Shown: positions 39,382 to 49,907, counted from the stretch's first letter. The stretch: 64,000 nt of DNA from Acidimicrobiia bacterium (GCA_026985095.1 JALSQW010000007.1:1-64000), one strand, 5' to 3'. Notes: generated from the sequence alone by a model not told the origin. Numbers and translations are program-made.

Positions 39382-40224
39382 GTGACCCCTCGCCCGGACG
39401 CGTGCACTCGGACCGTGCGTGCGCGGGAGGGGCAACGGGTGGGAACGAACGTGACGGTCGACGGCATGGCCGTCTACGTCGCGGTGCCGGGAGAGACGCC
39501 GGCGCCCGGCGTTCTCGTCCTCCACGAGGTGTTCGGACTCAACGACGACATCCGTTCGATCGCGGATCGGTTCGCCGCCCTCGGCTACGTGGCGGCCGCC
39601 CCCGACCTCGTCGGTGGAGGGAGCCTCCGCTGCATCGCCAGGGCACTCCGCGACCTCTCCAGGTCCGATGGGTCGACGGTCGCGGCGGCCGAGCGGATGC
39701 TGACGTGGTTGTCCGAGCGCCCGGAGGTACTCGGCGGGGTGGGTGTCGCCGGGTTCTGCATGGGCGCGTCCTTCGCGATGCTCCTCGGGACCACAGGTGA
39801 GGCTTCGGTCGTATCGGCGGCCTACGGTGAACCTCCCGCCGATCCCGAGCTCGTAGCGCGCATGTGTCCGACCGTGGCCCACTACGGCGGCGAGGACCGT
39901 CTGTTCCGACGGTTCGCCGGACCCCTCGACGACGCCCTCGACCGCGCCGGCGTCCCCCACGACGTGAAGCTGTACCCCGGGGCCGGGCACTCGTTCATGA
40001 ACCGCGGCCATGAGGAACATCCGATCGCCCGTCGGCTGGCCCAGCCGCTCATGGCCGTCGGATACGACCCGGAAGCGGCCGAGGACGCATGGGGGCGGAT
40101 CGCCGGGTTCTTCGCCACCCACCTCGCGACGGGCGAGCCCGAGATCGTCATCGACCTTCGCGACGAGGTGCGCGAGGAGGTGCCCGAGGCGACGGAAACA
40201 GCCGACGGGAACGGCACGAGCTGA
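39382..40224 (+). CDS. Dienelactone hydrolase family protein
   Basis: PGVLVLHEVFGLNDDIRSIADRFAALGYVAAAPDL...GVAGFCMGASFAMLL...VKLYPGAGHSFMN; start uncertain (GTG options at 39418/39439). Confidence 0.88.
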   Translation: MTPRPDACTRTVRAREGQRVGTNVTVDGMAVYVAVPGETPAPGVLVLHEVFGLNDDIRSIADRFAALGYVAAAPDLVGGGSLRCIARALRDLSRSDGSTVAAAERMLTWLSERPEVLGGVGVAGFCMGASFAMLLGTTGEASVVSAAYGEPPADPELVARMCPTVAHYGGEDRLFRRFAGPLDDALDRAGVPHDVKLYPGAGHSFMNRGHEEHPIARRLAQPLMAVGYDPEAAEDAWGRIAGFFATHLATGEPEIVIDLRDEVREEVPEATETADGNGTS

Positions 40225-40406
40225 CCGGTGCCGTGCGATCGAGAGAGGAGGTGACTCATGACGCGCTTCATGGTGCCTCGTGTCGCCCGCTGTTCGGACG
40301 GTTGCCGGGATGGCGTCCTGAGCACGACACGAAACTGCTCTGGATCGATCCCGGCGGCCCATCGCGAAGCATCTCGGCGAGCCCACGCGGGCGATAACCT
40401 GCGCTC

Positions 40407-41852
40407 ATGAACACCACCCGATTCTCCGAACGGCGAGCCCAGTTCACCGACCACATCGGCGCAGGCATCGCCGTGATCCCCGCGGCCACCCTCACCGGCC
40501 GGAACGCCGACACCGACCATCCGTTCCGACAGGACTCCGACTTCTACTTCCTCACCGGGTTCCCCGAACCCGACGCCGTGGCCGTGTTCGACCCGACGCA
40601 CGACGCCGAACGGTACGTCCTGTTCGTGCGACCCCGCGACCCCGAGCGCGAGGCCTGGGACGGCAAGCGCGCGGGCGTGGTCGGCGCCGTCGAGGACCAC
40701 GGCGCCGACGCGGCCTACACCATCGATCGGCTCGAGCGGTTCCTCCGCGACCGGATGCGAGGCCACGACACGTTGTGGTACTCCTTGAACGGCAGACTCG
40801 ACTCCACGGTGTTGTCCGTCTTCGGCGCCGCCCGCGCCCACCGCGAGCGTGCCGGGGTCGTCACCCCGGTGCGCATCGCCGACCCCACCGCCGTCCTGCA
40901 CGAGATGCGCCTCGTCAAGACCCCCGCCGAGCTCGACGCCCTCCGCCGGGCCTGCGACATCTCGGCTGACGGCCACGCCGAAGCCATGCGCTACGCCCGC
41001 CCCGGGATGAACGAGCGGCAGGTCCAGGCTGCCCTCGAGTTCGTGTTCCGTGCCCAAGGGTCCGAGCGGGACGGGTACCCACCGATCGTCGCGTCGGGAC
41101 CCAACGCGGTGATCCTGCACTACGTGGAGAACGATCGGACCATGAACGACGGTGATCTCCTGCTCATCGACGCCGCCGCCGAGTACGGCTACTTCTCGTC
41201 TGACATCACCCGGACCTTCCCCGTCGGCGGCAGGTTCACCCCGGCCCAGCGCACGCTGTACGACATCGTCCTCGCCGCCCAGGAGGCGACGATCGCCCAC
41301 AGCGCGCCCGGCGTCCGGTTCCGGGAGCTCCACGACATCGCCGTGCGCTCCCTCACCGAAGGGATGGTCGATGTCGGCCTCATCCCGGGTCCCGTGGACG
41401 ATGCGATCGACCACGGCTGGTACCGGGCGTTCTACTTCCACGGCACCGGGCACTGGCTGGGCATGGACGTCCACGACGCCGGCGCCTACGCGATCGACGG
41501 CGAGAGCCGGGCCCTCGTCCCCGGGATGTGCTTCACCGTCGAGCCCGGGATCTACGTCGCCCCGGACAAGGCCACCATCGAACTTCCGATCCTCCCGTAC
41601 GACATGGAGACCGAACGGGACCTCGCCTATCTCGATCCGGCGGGTGCTCGCAAGCAGCTCGCCGAACGCCGCGCCGCGGCGGACCACGTCCATCACACCG
41701 TCCCTCAGGAGTTCCTCGGCATCGGCATCCGGATCGAAGACGACATCGTCATCACCGCCGACGGTCACGAGAACCTGACCAGATCCGTTCCCGTCGACCC
41801 CGACGAGATCGAGGCCCTCTGCGCCGAGGATCCGATGCTGCCCCGACCCTAG
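40407..41852 (+). CDS. pepP: Xaa-Pro aminopeptidase (M24 family)
   Basis: QDSDFYFLTGFPEPDAVAVF...HEMRLVKTPAELDALRRACDIS...DGDLLLIDAAAEYGYFSSDITRTFPVGGRFTPAQ...HGTGHWLGMDVHD...GMCFTVEPGIYV. Confidence 0.93.
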   Translation: MNTTRFSERRAQFTDHIGAGIAVIPAATLTGRNADTDHPFRQDSDFYFLTGFPEPDAVAVFDPTHDAERYVLFVRPRDPEREAWDGKRAGVVGAVEDHGADAAYTIDRLERFLRDRMRGHDTLWYSLNGRLDSTVLSVFGAARAHRERAGVVTPVRIADPTAVLHEMRLVKTPAELDALRRACDISADGHAEAMRYARPGMNERQVQAALEFVFRAQGSERDGYPPIVASGPNAVILHYVENDRTMNDGDLLLIDAAAEYGYFSSDITRTFPVGGRFTPAQRTLYDIVLAAQEATIAHSAPGVRFRELHDIAVRSLTEGMVDVGLIPGPVDDAIDHGWYRAFYFHGTGHWLGMDVHDAGAYAIDGESRALVPGMCFTVEPGIYVAPDKATIELPILPYDMETERDLAYLDPAGARKQLAERRAAADHVHHTVPQEFLGIGIRIEDDIVITADGHENLTRSVPVDPDEIEALCAEDPMLPRP

Positions 41853-41862
41853 AAGACCCTGG

Positions 41863-42867
41863 CTACGGCGGCGGCCCGGTCGTCGAGCGCACCACCAGCG
41901 ACGGCGTCACGACGATGTGCCGATCACCCACGCGGCCGTCGATCCGCTCGAACAGCAGCTCCACCGCCATCGCTCCCAGCTCGGCTCCCGGTTGATCGAT
42001 GGTCGTCAGGTCGATCCGCCCGAGCGCGGCCAGCGCCGTGTTGTCGTAGCCGACCACCGACACGTCTCCCGGAACCGCCACCCCCGCGTCGTCGGCCGCC
42101 TGCAATGCACCGATCGCCGCGAGGTCGTTGGCGACGAAGACCGCCGTGGGCCGCTCGCCGCCCGCCAGCAGACGCCGCATCCCCTCGTAGCCACCCTCCT
42201 CGGTGAACGAACCCGACACCACCCTGATGTGGCTCGACAACCCGGCCCTGGCCATGGCCCGTTCGTATCCGGTCCGGCGACTCCGGGCTCCCGCTCCCGA
42301 CCCCGCCGAGATGTGGGCGATCCGCTCATGGCCGAGCGCGACCAGATGCTCGACGGCGAGGGCGCCGCCGCGCCGGTCGTCGTTGGTGACCGAGTCGAAC
42401 CCGACGCTGCGGCTGGCTCGAGCGACCAACACGAGCGGAACCGACCGGGCGGCGGCGGCGATGTCCCGGACCGCCAGGACCGGTCCCGCCAGCACGAGCC
42501 CGTCGACCCGGAGCTCGAGCAGCGTCTCCATCGCCTCGCGCTCGGCGGCCGGGCGCCGAGATCCGGTGTTGAACAACGCCCGGTAGCCACCGAGCGCGGC
42601 CGCCGACTCGACCCCGTCCACCACCTCGGCGAAATACGGGTTGTGGATGTCCGACAGCATCAGGCCAACGACGTGCGAGCGCTGCCGGACCAGGCTCCGC
42701 GCCACCGCGTTGGGCCGGTATCCCAGCTCGGCGGCGGCGGCGACGACCGCCGCCCGCCGTTCCTCGGAGACCTTCGCCGAGCCGCGCATCACCAACGACA
42801 CGAGGGACTTGGATACGCCGGCCCGGTCGGCCACGTCCTTGATCGTCGGGGGCCTCCCTTCCGGCAT
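41863..42867 (-). CDS. LacI-family transcriptional regulator
   Basis: PTIKDVADRAGVSKSLVSLVMRGSAKVSEERRAAVVAAAAELGYRPNAVARSL; TGATG overlap with upstream dehydrogenase gene. Confidence 0.93.
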   Translation of the reverse strand: MPEGRPPTIKDVADRAGVSKSLVSLVMRGSAKVSEERRAAVVAAAAELGYRPNAVARSLVRQRSHVVGLMLSDIHNPYFAEVVDGVESAAALGGYRALFNTGSRRPAAEREAMETLLELRVDGLVLAGPVLAVRDIAAAARSVPLVLVARASRSVGFDSVTNDDRRGGALAVEHLVALGHERIAHISAGSGAGARSRRTGYERAMARAGLSSHIRVVSGSFTEEGGYEGMRRLLAGGERPTAVFVANDLAAIGALQAADDAGVAVPGDVSVVGYDNTALAALGRIDLTTIDQPGAELGAMAVELLFERIDGRVGDRHIVVTPSLVVRSTTGPPP

Positions 42868-43844
42868 CACGACCCCCCGGTCGTCGGCACCTCGGCGGGC
42901 ATCGGTTCCCCCGCGAGCGCGGCGACGACGTTGCGGGCCGCGAGTTCCGCCATCGCTTCGCGCGTGCGCCTCGTCGATGACCCGAGATGCGGCACGATCA
43001 CGCAGTTCGAAAGCGCGACCAGCGGGTGATCCGCCGGCAGCGGTTCGGGATCGGTGACATCGAGGCCGGCACCGAAGATCCACCGCTCGGACAGCGCGGT
43101 CACCAGCGCGTCGGTGTCGACGAGCGGCCCCCTCCCGACGTTCACGAGGGTCGCGGTGGGACGCATGGCCTCCAGTGCGGCGCGGTCGATCAGATGATGC
43201 GTCTCGGGGGTCAGGGCGGCGGTGAGGACGACATGGTCGGAGGTCTCCAGCAGCCTGCCCAGATCGACCCGGCGGAGGCCGAGGGCCTCCTCCAACGCCG
43301 GCTTCGGACGCCGAGACGTGTACACCACCTCCATGCCGAAGGCCGAGCCGCGCCGAGCGACGGCCGCACCGATCCGGCCCAAGCCGACGATCCCGAGCGT
43401 CGTCCGCGACGCGTCGACGCCCCACAGCAGCTTCGGCTCCCAGCGCCGCCAACGTCCCGACCTGACATGGTCGACGCCCTCGACGATCCGGCGGGAGACG
43501 GCGAGCAGCAACGCCCAGGCCATGTCCGCGGTCGTGTCGGTGAGGACGTCGGGAGTGTGCCCCACGCGGATCCCCCGCCTGGCGCATGCTTCACGGTCGA
43601 TGTTGTCGACGCCGACGGCCATGTTCGACACCACTCGCAGCCCGGGAGCGGCATCGAGCAGCTCCTCGTCGACCCGCTCGGTCAACATCGTGTAGAGCGC
43701 GTCGGCGTCGCGGGCCCGGTCGAGCAGGAGATCGCGGTCGATGGCGCGGTCCTCGGGCCAGACCCATACCTGCCCCGCCTCGGCCAGGATCTCGACGGCA
43801 CGTCCAGGCGGACGTCGGGTCACGACGATGAACGGCGCGGTCAT
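42867..43844 (-). CDS. D-isomer-specific 2-hydroxyacid dehydrogenase
   Basis: NMAVGVDNIDREACARRGIRVGHTPDVLTDTTADMAWALLLA...TLGIVGLGRIGAAVARRGSAFGMEV...ATLVNVGRGPLVDTDALVTAL; start corrected to 43844. Confidence 0.9.
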   Translation of the reverse strand: MTAPFIVVTRRPPGRAVEILAEAGQVWVWPEDRAIDRDLLLDRARDADALYTMLTERVDEELLDAAPGLRVVSNMAVGVDNIDREACARRGIRVGHTPDVLTDTTADMAWALLLAVSRRIVEGVDHVRSGRWRRWEPKLLWGVDASRTTLGIVGLGRIGAAVARRGSAFGMEVVYTSRRPKPALEEALGLRRVDLGRLLETSDHVVLTAALTPETHHLIDRAALEAMRPTATLVNVGRGPLVDTDALVTALSERWIFGAGLDVTDPEPLPADHPLVALSNCVIVPHLGSSTRRTREAMAELAARNVVAALAGEPMPAEVPTTGGS

Positions 43845-45691
43845 GTGCCGATCCGTTGCCGCTTCTTCTCGGCTTCGTGCTCGGCTCTCGCGACCCTGAC
43901 CGCCTCGCGTTCGGACACCTCCGGCACCCCGGTCTCCCACCAGGCATCTCCTCCGGTCCAGGTGTAGGGGTCGGTCTCGATGACGATCACCGACGGGCCC
44001 TCTGCCGCCTTCGCCCGACAGACCGCGTCCTCGAGCTCGGCGGTGGTCTCGACCCGCTCGGCGCGGGCGCCCAGGGCGCGGGCATGGGCGACGAAGTCGA
44101 CCCTGATCTCGGGGTTCCCGCGGGAATGCTCGAGGAGGTTGTTGAACGGTGCGCCCCCCTTGAACTCCTGCAGCCGGTTGATCACCGCGAAGCCACCGTT
44201 GTCGGCGAGGATCCAGATGACCTTGAACCCGGTGAACGCGGCAGAGAACACGTCGGAGTTGGCCATGAGATAGGACCCGTCCCCCACGAAGGCGATCACG
44301 TCGCCGCCGGGGCGGGCCATGGCAGCGCCCCAGGCACCACCGATCTCATAGCCCATGCACGAGAACCCGTATTCGCAGTCGAACGCCCCGATGGTGCGCA
44401 CCCGCCACACCTTGTTGAGCTCGCCCGGGAACCCCCCGGCAGCAGCCAGCGCGTAGTCGCCGGGATCCGCCGCGCGCCCGACCGCGCCGATGACCTGGGC
44501 GTAGCTCGGGCGGGGAGCCTCGCTGGGAGCGGTCACCTCGTCGACGTAGGCGTTCCACGCGGCCATCTCCCTCCGGACACGCTGCATCCATGCGGGCGGA
44601 GCAGCCCAGTCGAGCAACGCGATATCGAGATCGTGCAGCCCACGCTGGGCGTCGGCCACCAGCGAGATCGCCCGATGCTTGGTCGAATCGAACCGCCCGA
44701 CGTTGCAGGAGACGATCCGCAGATCGGGGTGCTGGAAGACGGTCCAGGACCCGGTCGTGAAGTCCTGCAAGCGGGTGCCGACCGCGAGCACCACGTCGGC
44801 GTCGGCCGCCAGGGCGTTGGCCGCCGTCGATCCCGTCACCCCCAGCGGGCCCGCGTACACCGGATCGTCCCACACCACCGTGCCTTTCCCGGCCACGGTC
44901 TCGACGACCGGGATCCGCCGACGAGCGGCGAAGTCCCGCAGGTCGTGCTCGGCCGCGGCGTAGTGGACACCGCCGCCGGCGACGATGAGCGGAGCGCGGG
45001 CCTGCGAGAGCACGGCCGCGGCCCGGTCGACCTCGCGGGGGTCTGACCCGGGACGGCGGATCTGCCAGGTTCGGGGCTCGAAGAAGCGGGCAGGGTAATC
45101 GAATGCCTCCGCCTGGACGTCCTGTGGGAGGCCGACGAAGGCCGGTCCGCAGTCCTCGGGATCGAGCATGACCGCGATCGCCTGGGGCAGGCTCTCGAGG
45201 ATCTGTTCGGGCCTGGTGATGCGATCCCAGTAGCGGACGACCGCCTTGAAGGCGTCGTTGACGGTGACCGTCGGGTCGTCGAAGTGCTCGACCTGCTGGA
45301 GCACGGGATCGGGGATACGGCTGGCGAACGTGTCCCCCGCCAGGAGGAGGACCGGAAGTCGGTTGGCGTGGCCGATGCCGGCAGCGGTCACCATGTTGGC
45401 CGCCCCCGGACCGATCGACGACGTCGCGACCATGATCTGTCGCCGCCGTTTCGCCTTGGCGAAGGCGATGGCGGCCATGGCCATGGTCTGCTCGTTCTGA
45501 CCTCGCCATGTGGGCAGACGGTCCCTGGCCGCCTCCAGCGCCACACCGAGAGCGGTCACGTTGCCGTGGCCGAAGATGGCGAACACCCCCGCGAAGAGGG
45601 GCAGTTCGACGTCGTCGACGACAATCCGCTGGGCCGTCATGTAGCGGACGATCGCCTCGGCGGTCGTCATCCTGATCGTCTCCACGCTCAC
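43841..45691 (-). CDS. iolD: 3D-(3,5/4)-trihydroxycyclohexane-1,2-dione acylhydrolase (ThDP-dependent)
   Basis: FAGVFAIFGHGNVTALGVALEAARDRLPTWRGQNEQTMAMAAIAFAKAKRRRQIMVATSSIGPGAANMVTAAGIGHANRLPVLLLAGDTFASRIPDPVLQQVEHF...GDGSYLMANSDVFSAAFTGFKVIWILADNGGFAVINRLQ. Confidence 0.93.
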   Translation of the reverse strand: MSVETIRMTTAEAIVRYMTAQRIVVDDVELPLFAGVFAIFGHGNVTALGVALEAARDRLPTWRGQNEQTMAMAAIAFAKAKRRRQIMVATSSIGPGAANMVTAAGIGHANRLPVLLLAGDTFASRIPDPVLQQVEHFDDPTVTVNDAFKAVVRYWDRITRPEQILESLPQAIAVMLDPEDCGPAFVGLPQDVQAEAFDYPARFFEPRTWQIRRPGSDPREVDRAAAVLSQARAPLIVAGGGVHYAAAEHDLRDFAARRRIPVVETVAGKGTVVWDDPVYAGPLGVTGSTAANALAADADVVLAVGTRLQDFTTGSWTVFQHPDLRIVSCNVGRFDSTKHRAISLVADAQRGLHDLDIALLDWAAPPAWMQRVRREMAAWNAYVDEVTAPSEAPRPSYAQVIGAVGRAADPGDYALAAAGGFPGELNKVWRVRTIGAFDCEYGFSCMGYEIGGAWGAAMARPGGDVIAFVGDGSYLMANSDVFSAAFTGFKVIWILADNGGFAVINRLQEFKGGAPFNNLLEHSRGNPEIRVDFVAHARALGARAERVETTAELEDAVCRAKAAEGPSVIVIETDPYTWTGGDAWWETGVPEVSEREAVRVARAEHEAEKKRQRIGT

Positions 45692-45703
45692 CCTCCGAAC
45701 CGC

Positions 45704-45733
45704 TTGACACCCGCTCGGTCCTCACCGTATCTT
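45704..45733 (+). promoter_or_regulatory. Predicted sigma70-type promoter for iolG operon (TTGACA-N18-TATCTT)
   Basis: ttgaca at 45704-45709, tatctt at 45728-45733, directly upstream of the palindromic operator. Confidence 0.6.
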
Positions 45734-45745
45734 ACGCGGCGCGAA

Positions 45746-45759
45746 TTGGAACGTTCCAA
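45746..45759. promoter_or_regulatory. Perfect LacI-type operator palindrome TTGGAACGTTCCAA
   Basis: 14-bp perfect palindrome with central CG between divergent iolD and iolG, just downstream of the predicted -10. Confidence 0.75.
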
Positions 45760-45778
45760 CGGGAGGGCGGTGTAACGG

Positions 45779-46774
45779 ATGCGGATCGGCGTCATCGGGA
45801 TCGGCCGCATCGGTGCGTACCACGCGCAGCTCCTCCAGGGCATCGCCGGGGTCGACCAGGTCGTCGTCACCGACGCGGACCCCGCGCGCGCTACCACGGT
45901 CGCGGCCGAGCTCGACCTCGTCGCCGTACCCGACGTCCCTGCGTTGCTCGATCGGGTCGACGCGGTCGTCATCGCCGCCGCCACCTCCGCCCACGCCGAA
46001 CTGATCGAAGCGACCATGGCCAGGGGCGTCCCGACGTTCTGCGAGAAGCCGATCTCCCTGGACCTCGACTCGACGAAACGGATCGTCGAGCTCGTCCACC
46101 GCGCCGACGTGCCCCTCCAGATGGGGTTCCAACGCCGCTTCGACCCCGGCTATCGGAGCGCCGCCGCCCTGGCCGCCGACGGCTCCCTCGGGCAGATCTA
46201 CGTGATCCGCATGGCCGGGCATGATCCGGCCCCGCCCCACGAGGCCTACATCCCACAGTCGGGTGGCATCTTCCGGGATTTCTCGGTCCACGACTTCGAC
46301 GCTCTGCGCTTCGTCACCGGCCAGGAGGTCGAGGAGGTCTACGCCGACGGGTCCGTGATCGCGTTCGACGTGTTCGCCAAGTACGGCGACGTCGACACCG
46401 CCGTGGCCACCCTACGCCTCACCGACGGATCGTTGGGCATCCTGTCGGTCACCCGCCACGATCCGCTCGGCTACGACATCCGCATGGAGGTGTTCGGCTC
46501 CAAGGACTCGATCGCCGTCGGTTGGGACGACCGCACCCCGCTCCACTCGGTCGAGCCCGGCGTCGCGCCTCCACCCGGGCCCGCCCATGCGAACTTCCAG
46601 GAACGTTTCCGGAGCGCCTACGAGGCCGAGCTCGCCTACTTCGTCGACGTCGCCGCAGGTCGCTCCCCCAACCCGTGCACCGCCGACGATGCCCTCGAGG
46701 CGCTCCGGATCGCCATCGCCGCCGATCGCTCCCGCGCCGAACATCGCCCGGTCGAGATCGCGGAGATCGTGTGA
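45779..46774 (+). CDS. iolG: Inositol 2-dehydrogenase (Gfo/Idh/MocA)
   Basis: MRIGVIGIGRIGAYHAQLLQGIAGVDQVVVTDADP...PTFCEKPISLDLDSTKRIVELVHRADVPLQMGFQRRFDPGY...GGIFRDFSVHDFDALRFVTG. Confidence 0.92.
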   Translation: MRIGVIGIGRIGAYHAQLLQGIAGVDQVVVTDADPARATTVAAELDLVAVPDVPALLDRVDAVVIAAATSAHAELIEATMARGVPTFCEKPISLDLDSTKRIVELVHRADVPLQMGFQRRFDPGYRSAAALAADGSLGQIYVIRMAGHDPAPPHEAYIPQSGGIFRDFSVHDFDALRFVTGQEVEEVYADGSVIAFDVFAKYGDVDTAVATLRLTDGSLGILSVTRHDPLGYDIRMEVFGSKDSIAVGWDDRTPLHSVEPGVAPPPGPAHANFQERFRSAYEAELAYFVDVAAGRSPNPCTADDALEALRIAIAADRSRAEHRPVEIAEIV

Positions 46775-47730
46775 AGTCGATCGCCGACCGCATCGCCGCT
46801 GCCCCCATCACCTGGGGGGTCTGCGAGGTGCCCGGATGGGGCCACCAGATCTCCGCCGAACGCTTCCTCGCGGACATCCGAGCCCTCGGCATCCACGCCA
46901 CCGAGCTGGGACCCGACGGCTTCCTTCCCACCGACCCCCATCGCCTCGCCGAGCTCCTCGACCGCTACGGCGCCCGCGTCGTCGCCGGCTTCGTGCCCGC
47001 GGTCCTGTACCGAAAGGACCTCCTCGACGATCAACTCGCCTACGTCCACCGGGCCGCCTCCACCCTTGCCGGAGTCGGCGCCGAGATCATGGTCCTCGGA
47101 CCCGACGCCGCCACCAGCGGCTATGAAGAACGGATCCGCATGGACGATGCCGACTGGAAGACCTTCGGCGACGGCCTCGCCGACGTGCGGCGCATCGCCG
47201 GCGACGCCGGTCTCCACGTCGCGCTGCATCCTCACTGGGGGATGGTCATCGAGACCGCGGACGAGATCGAGCGGCTCTTGCACACCACCGACGTCGACCT
47301 CTGCCTGGACACCGGTCATCTCGCCCTGGCAGGTGCCGACCCGCGCGAGATGGTCCGCCGCTTCGGCGACAGGGTCGCCCACATGCACCTCAAGGACCTC
47401 GACCCCGCCATCGCCGGCCGGGTCCGCACCGGTGCCATCGGCTACCGCGACGCCGTGGCCCGCGGCCTCTACCGCCCCCTCGGCCAAGGAGGGATCGACA
47501 TCGTCGGCGTCGTCACCGAACTCGACCGACACGGATACGGCGGCTGGTGGGTGCTCGAACAGGACACCGTCCTGGCCGACGCCGAACCCGACGTCGAAGC
47601 CGGTCGGCTGGCCGCAGCCGCCAGCTACCGGTTCCTCATCGAGATCACCGGCCGCAACGGCCGGAACGGTCGTTCCCCGGTGAAACCGGAGGACGGATAC
47701 GCAGGGACGGCTCCCCGTGGAGCCACCTGA
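46771..47730 (+). CDS. iolE: IolE/MocC-like inosose dehydratase (TIM barrel)
   Basis: [43 protein letters not shown]...[41 protein letters not shown]...[12 protein letters not shown] overlap with iolG. Confidence 0.9.
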   Translation: MKSIADRIAAAPITWGVCEVPGWGHQISAERFLADIRALGIHATELGPDGFLPTDPHRLAELLDRYGARVVAGFVPAVLYRKDLLDDQLAYVHRAASTLAGVGAEIMVLGPDAATSGYEERIRMDDADWKTFGDGLADVRRIAGDAGLHVALHPHWGMVIETADEIERLLHTTDVDLCLDTGHLALAGADPREMVRRFGDRVAHMHLKDLDPAIAGRVRTGAIGYRDAVARGLYRPLGQGGIDIVGVVTELDRHGYGGWWVLEQDTVLADAEPDVEAGRLAAAASYRFLIEITGRNGRNGRSPVKPEDGYAGTAPRGAT

Positions 47731-47746
47731 GAGGAGGAGAGAGAAC

Positions 47747-48760
47747 GTGAGACGCAAACTATGGATCGCCCTCGTCCTGGCGCTCGGCCTCGTGGCCGCC
47801 GCGTGCAGCTCGGGAGGCACCACCACCACCGCCGGAAGCACCGGCACGACCGCGGGCGGCGACGACGGCGCAGTCAGCCAGCGGAGCTATCGCTTCGTCG
47901 TCGTGTCGCACGGCCAGGCATCCGACCCGTTCTGGTCGGTCGCCGCCAACGGCGTCAAGCAAGCAGCCGAGGACATGGGTGTCGAGGTCGAGTACCAGGC
48001 TCCCGGGACGTTCGACATGGTCGAGATGAGCCAGATCATCGACGCCGCCGTCGCCTCGAACCCGGACGGCCTGGTCGTCACCATCCCCGACGCCGACGCC
48101 CTCGGACCCTCGATCAAGGCCGCCGTGGCCGCCGGGATCCCCGTCATCTCGATGAACTCGGGAAGTGACGTGTTCCAGGACCTCGGGGTCAAGGTGCACG
48201 TCGGCCAGACCGAGTACGAAGCGGGGCTCCTCGCCGGACAGCGGTTCGCCGAAGAAGGCGTCACCAACGCCATCTGCATCAACCAGGAGGTCGGCAACGT
48301 CGCCCTCGACCTGCGCTGCCAGGGATTCGAGGACGGCCTCGGCAGCCCCGTGAAGGTGGTCCCCGTCGACCTCGCCGACCCGACCGGCGCCCAAGAGGCC
48401 GTTTCTGCCGAGCTGCAGGCCAACGCCGGCATCGACGGCATCTTGACCCTCGGTCCGACCGGCGCCGAGCCGACGCTCGCTGCGCTCGATCAGGCAGGAC
48501 AGCTCGGAACGATCAAGTTCGCCACCTTCGACCTGTCACCGAAGGTGCTCGAGGAGATCCAGAACGGCAACATGCTGTTCGCCATCGACCAGGCGCAGTA
48601 CCTCCAGGGGTACCTGCCCATCGTCCTGCTGACCCAGTTCCTCGAAACCGGAGCATTGCCGCTCGGTTCCGTCGACCGGGTCATCCTGACCGGCCCACAG
48701 TTCGTCACCAAGGACAACGCGGCCGACGTCGTCAAGTTCGCGGAGCAGGGTCTCCGCTGA
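47747..48760 (+). CDS. Sugar (probable inositol) ABC transporter substrate-binding lipoprotein
   Basis: Lipobox [74 protein letters not shown] (periplasmic-binding protein type). Confidence 0.9.
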   Translation: MRRKLWIALVLALGLVAAACSSGGTTTTAGSTGTTAGGDDGAVSQRSYRFVVVSHGQASDPFWSVAANGVKQAAEDMGVEVEYQAPGTFDMVEMSQIIDAAVASNPDGLVVTIPDADALGPSIKAAVAAGIPVISMNSGSDVFQDLGVKVHVGQTEYEAGLLAGQRFAEEGVTNAICINQEVGNVALDLRCQGFEDGLGSPVKVVPVDLADPTGAQEAVSAELQANAGIDGILTLGPTGAEPTLAALDQAGQLGTIKFATFDLSPKVLEEIQNGNMLFAIDQAQYLQGYLPIVLLTQFLETGALPLGSVDRVILTGPQFVTKDNAADVVKFAEQGLR

Positions 48761-48769
48761 CCGCCACCT

Positions 48770-48804
48770 GAAGGAGGGTCCGCCGTCGAGGCGGACCCTC
48801 CTTC
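48770..48804 (+). other. Intercistronic 15-bp perfect stem hairpin between SBP and permease genes
   Basis: gaaggagggtccgcc-gtcga-ggcggaccctccttc; no U-tract. Confidence 0.85.
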
Positions 48805-48840
48805 GGTACAGTCGGAACACCGCTCGAGGAGGGAGCATCC

Positions 48841-49907
48841 GTGACCACCGGCACCGCACCACCACCCGTCACCGAACACGACGAACGGCTCCGCAAGGTC
48901 GGCCGGATGTCGCGACTCCTGTCCCGCCCCGAGCTCGGCGCCGTCGTGGGAGCCGTCCTCGTCTACCTGTTCTTCGCGGTCATCGCCTTCGACAACAACT
49001 TCGTGAGTTGGGGGTCCCTGTCGTCGATCCTCAACGCCGCCGCACCGCTCGGCATCCTGTCGGCTGCCGTCGCCATGTTGATGATCGCCGGCGAGTTCGA
49101 CCTGTCCATCGGCTCGATCGTCGGGTTCGCCGGGATGACGATCATGGTGCTCGTCACCAACCCCGACCAGGGAGGGTTCGGCTGGACCCTCTGGCCGGCC
49201 ATCGTCGTCGCTCTGGCCTTCGCCCTGACGATCGGCTGGTTCAACGGCATCCTCGTCGTCACCACCAAGCTCCCGTCGTTCATCGTCACCCTCGGCACGC
49301 TGTTCATCTTCCGCGGCCTCACGATCGCCCTGACCCGGACGATCACCAACCGGACCCAGCTCGGGGGCCTCGACGAGGTGAGCGGCTACGACCTCGCCCA
49401 GAAGGTGTTCGCATCGTCCATCACCATCGGCGGCGGACGGTTCTCCATCGCCATCCTCTGGTGGGTGCTCCTGGTCGTCGTCTCCACCTGGGTGCTCCTC
49501 AAGATGACCTGGGGGAACTGGATCTTCGGCGTCGGCGGCGACCCGAACGCGGCCCGCAACGTCGGCGTCCCCGTCGACAAGGTGAGGATCGCCCTGTTCA
49601 TGACCACCGCCTTCTCGGCCTGGCTCGTTGCGGTCATCCAGGCCGTGCAGTTCACCGGCGCCGACACGTTGCGCGGCACCGGGCAGGAGTTCCAAGCCAT
49701 CATCGCCGCCGTCGTCGGCGGCACCCTGCTCACCGGCGGGTACGGGTCGGCCGTCGGTGCGGCATTCGGTGCCTTCATCTTCGCCATGGTCAAGCAAGGC
49801 ATCCGGATCACCGGCGTCGACGGCGACTGGTTCCAGGTCTTCGTCGGTGCCGTCCTCGTCATCGCGGTCATCTTCAACAACTACATCCGGCAGAAGGCGG
49901 TGAAGAA

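Noticed and set aside
36870-39800. 976 aa forward ORF spanning kinase, DUF3179 and hydrolase genes
   Set aside because: Out-of-frame Arg/Pro-rich translation of three well-supported genes.
39882-41768. 628 aa reverse ORF opposite the M24 peptidase
   Set aside because: Antisense shadow of a canonical pepP-like gene.
47665-47680. ggaacg-gt-cgttcc inverted repeat near the end of iolE as a second LacI operator
   Set aside because: Inside coding sequence, different spacing from the TTGGAACGTTCCAA operator, lacks outer TT/AA bases.
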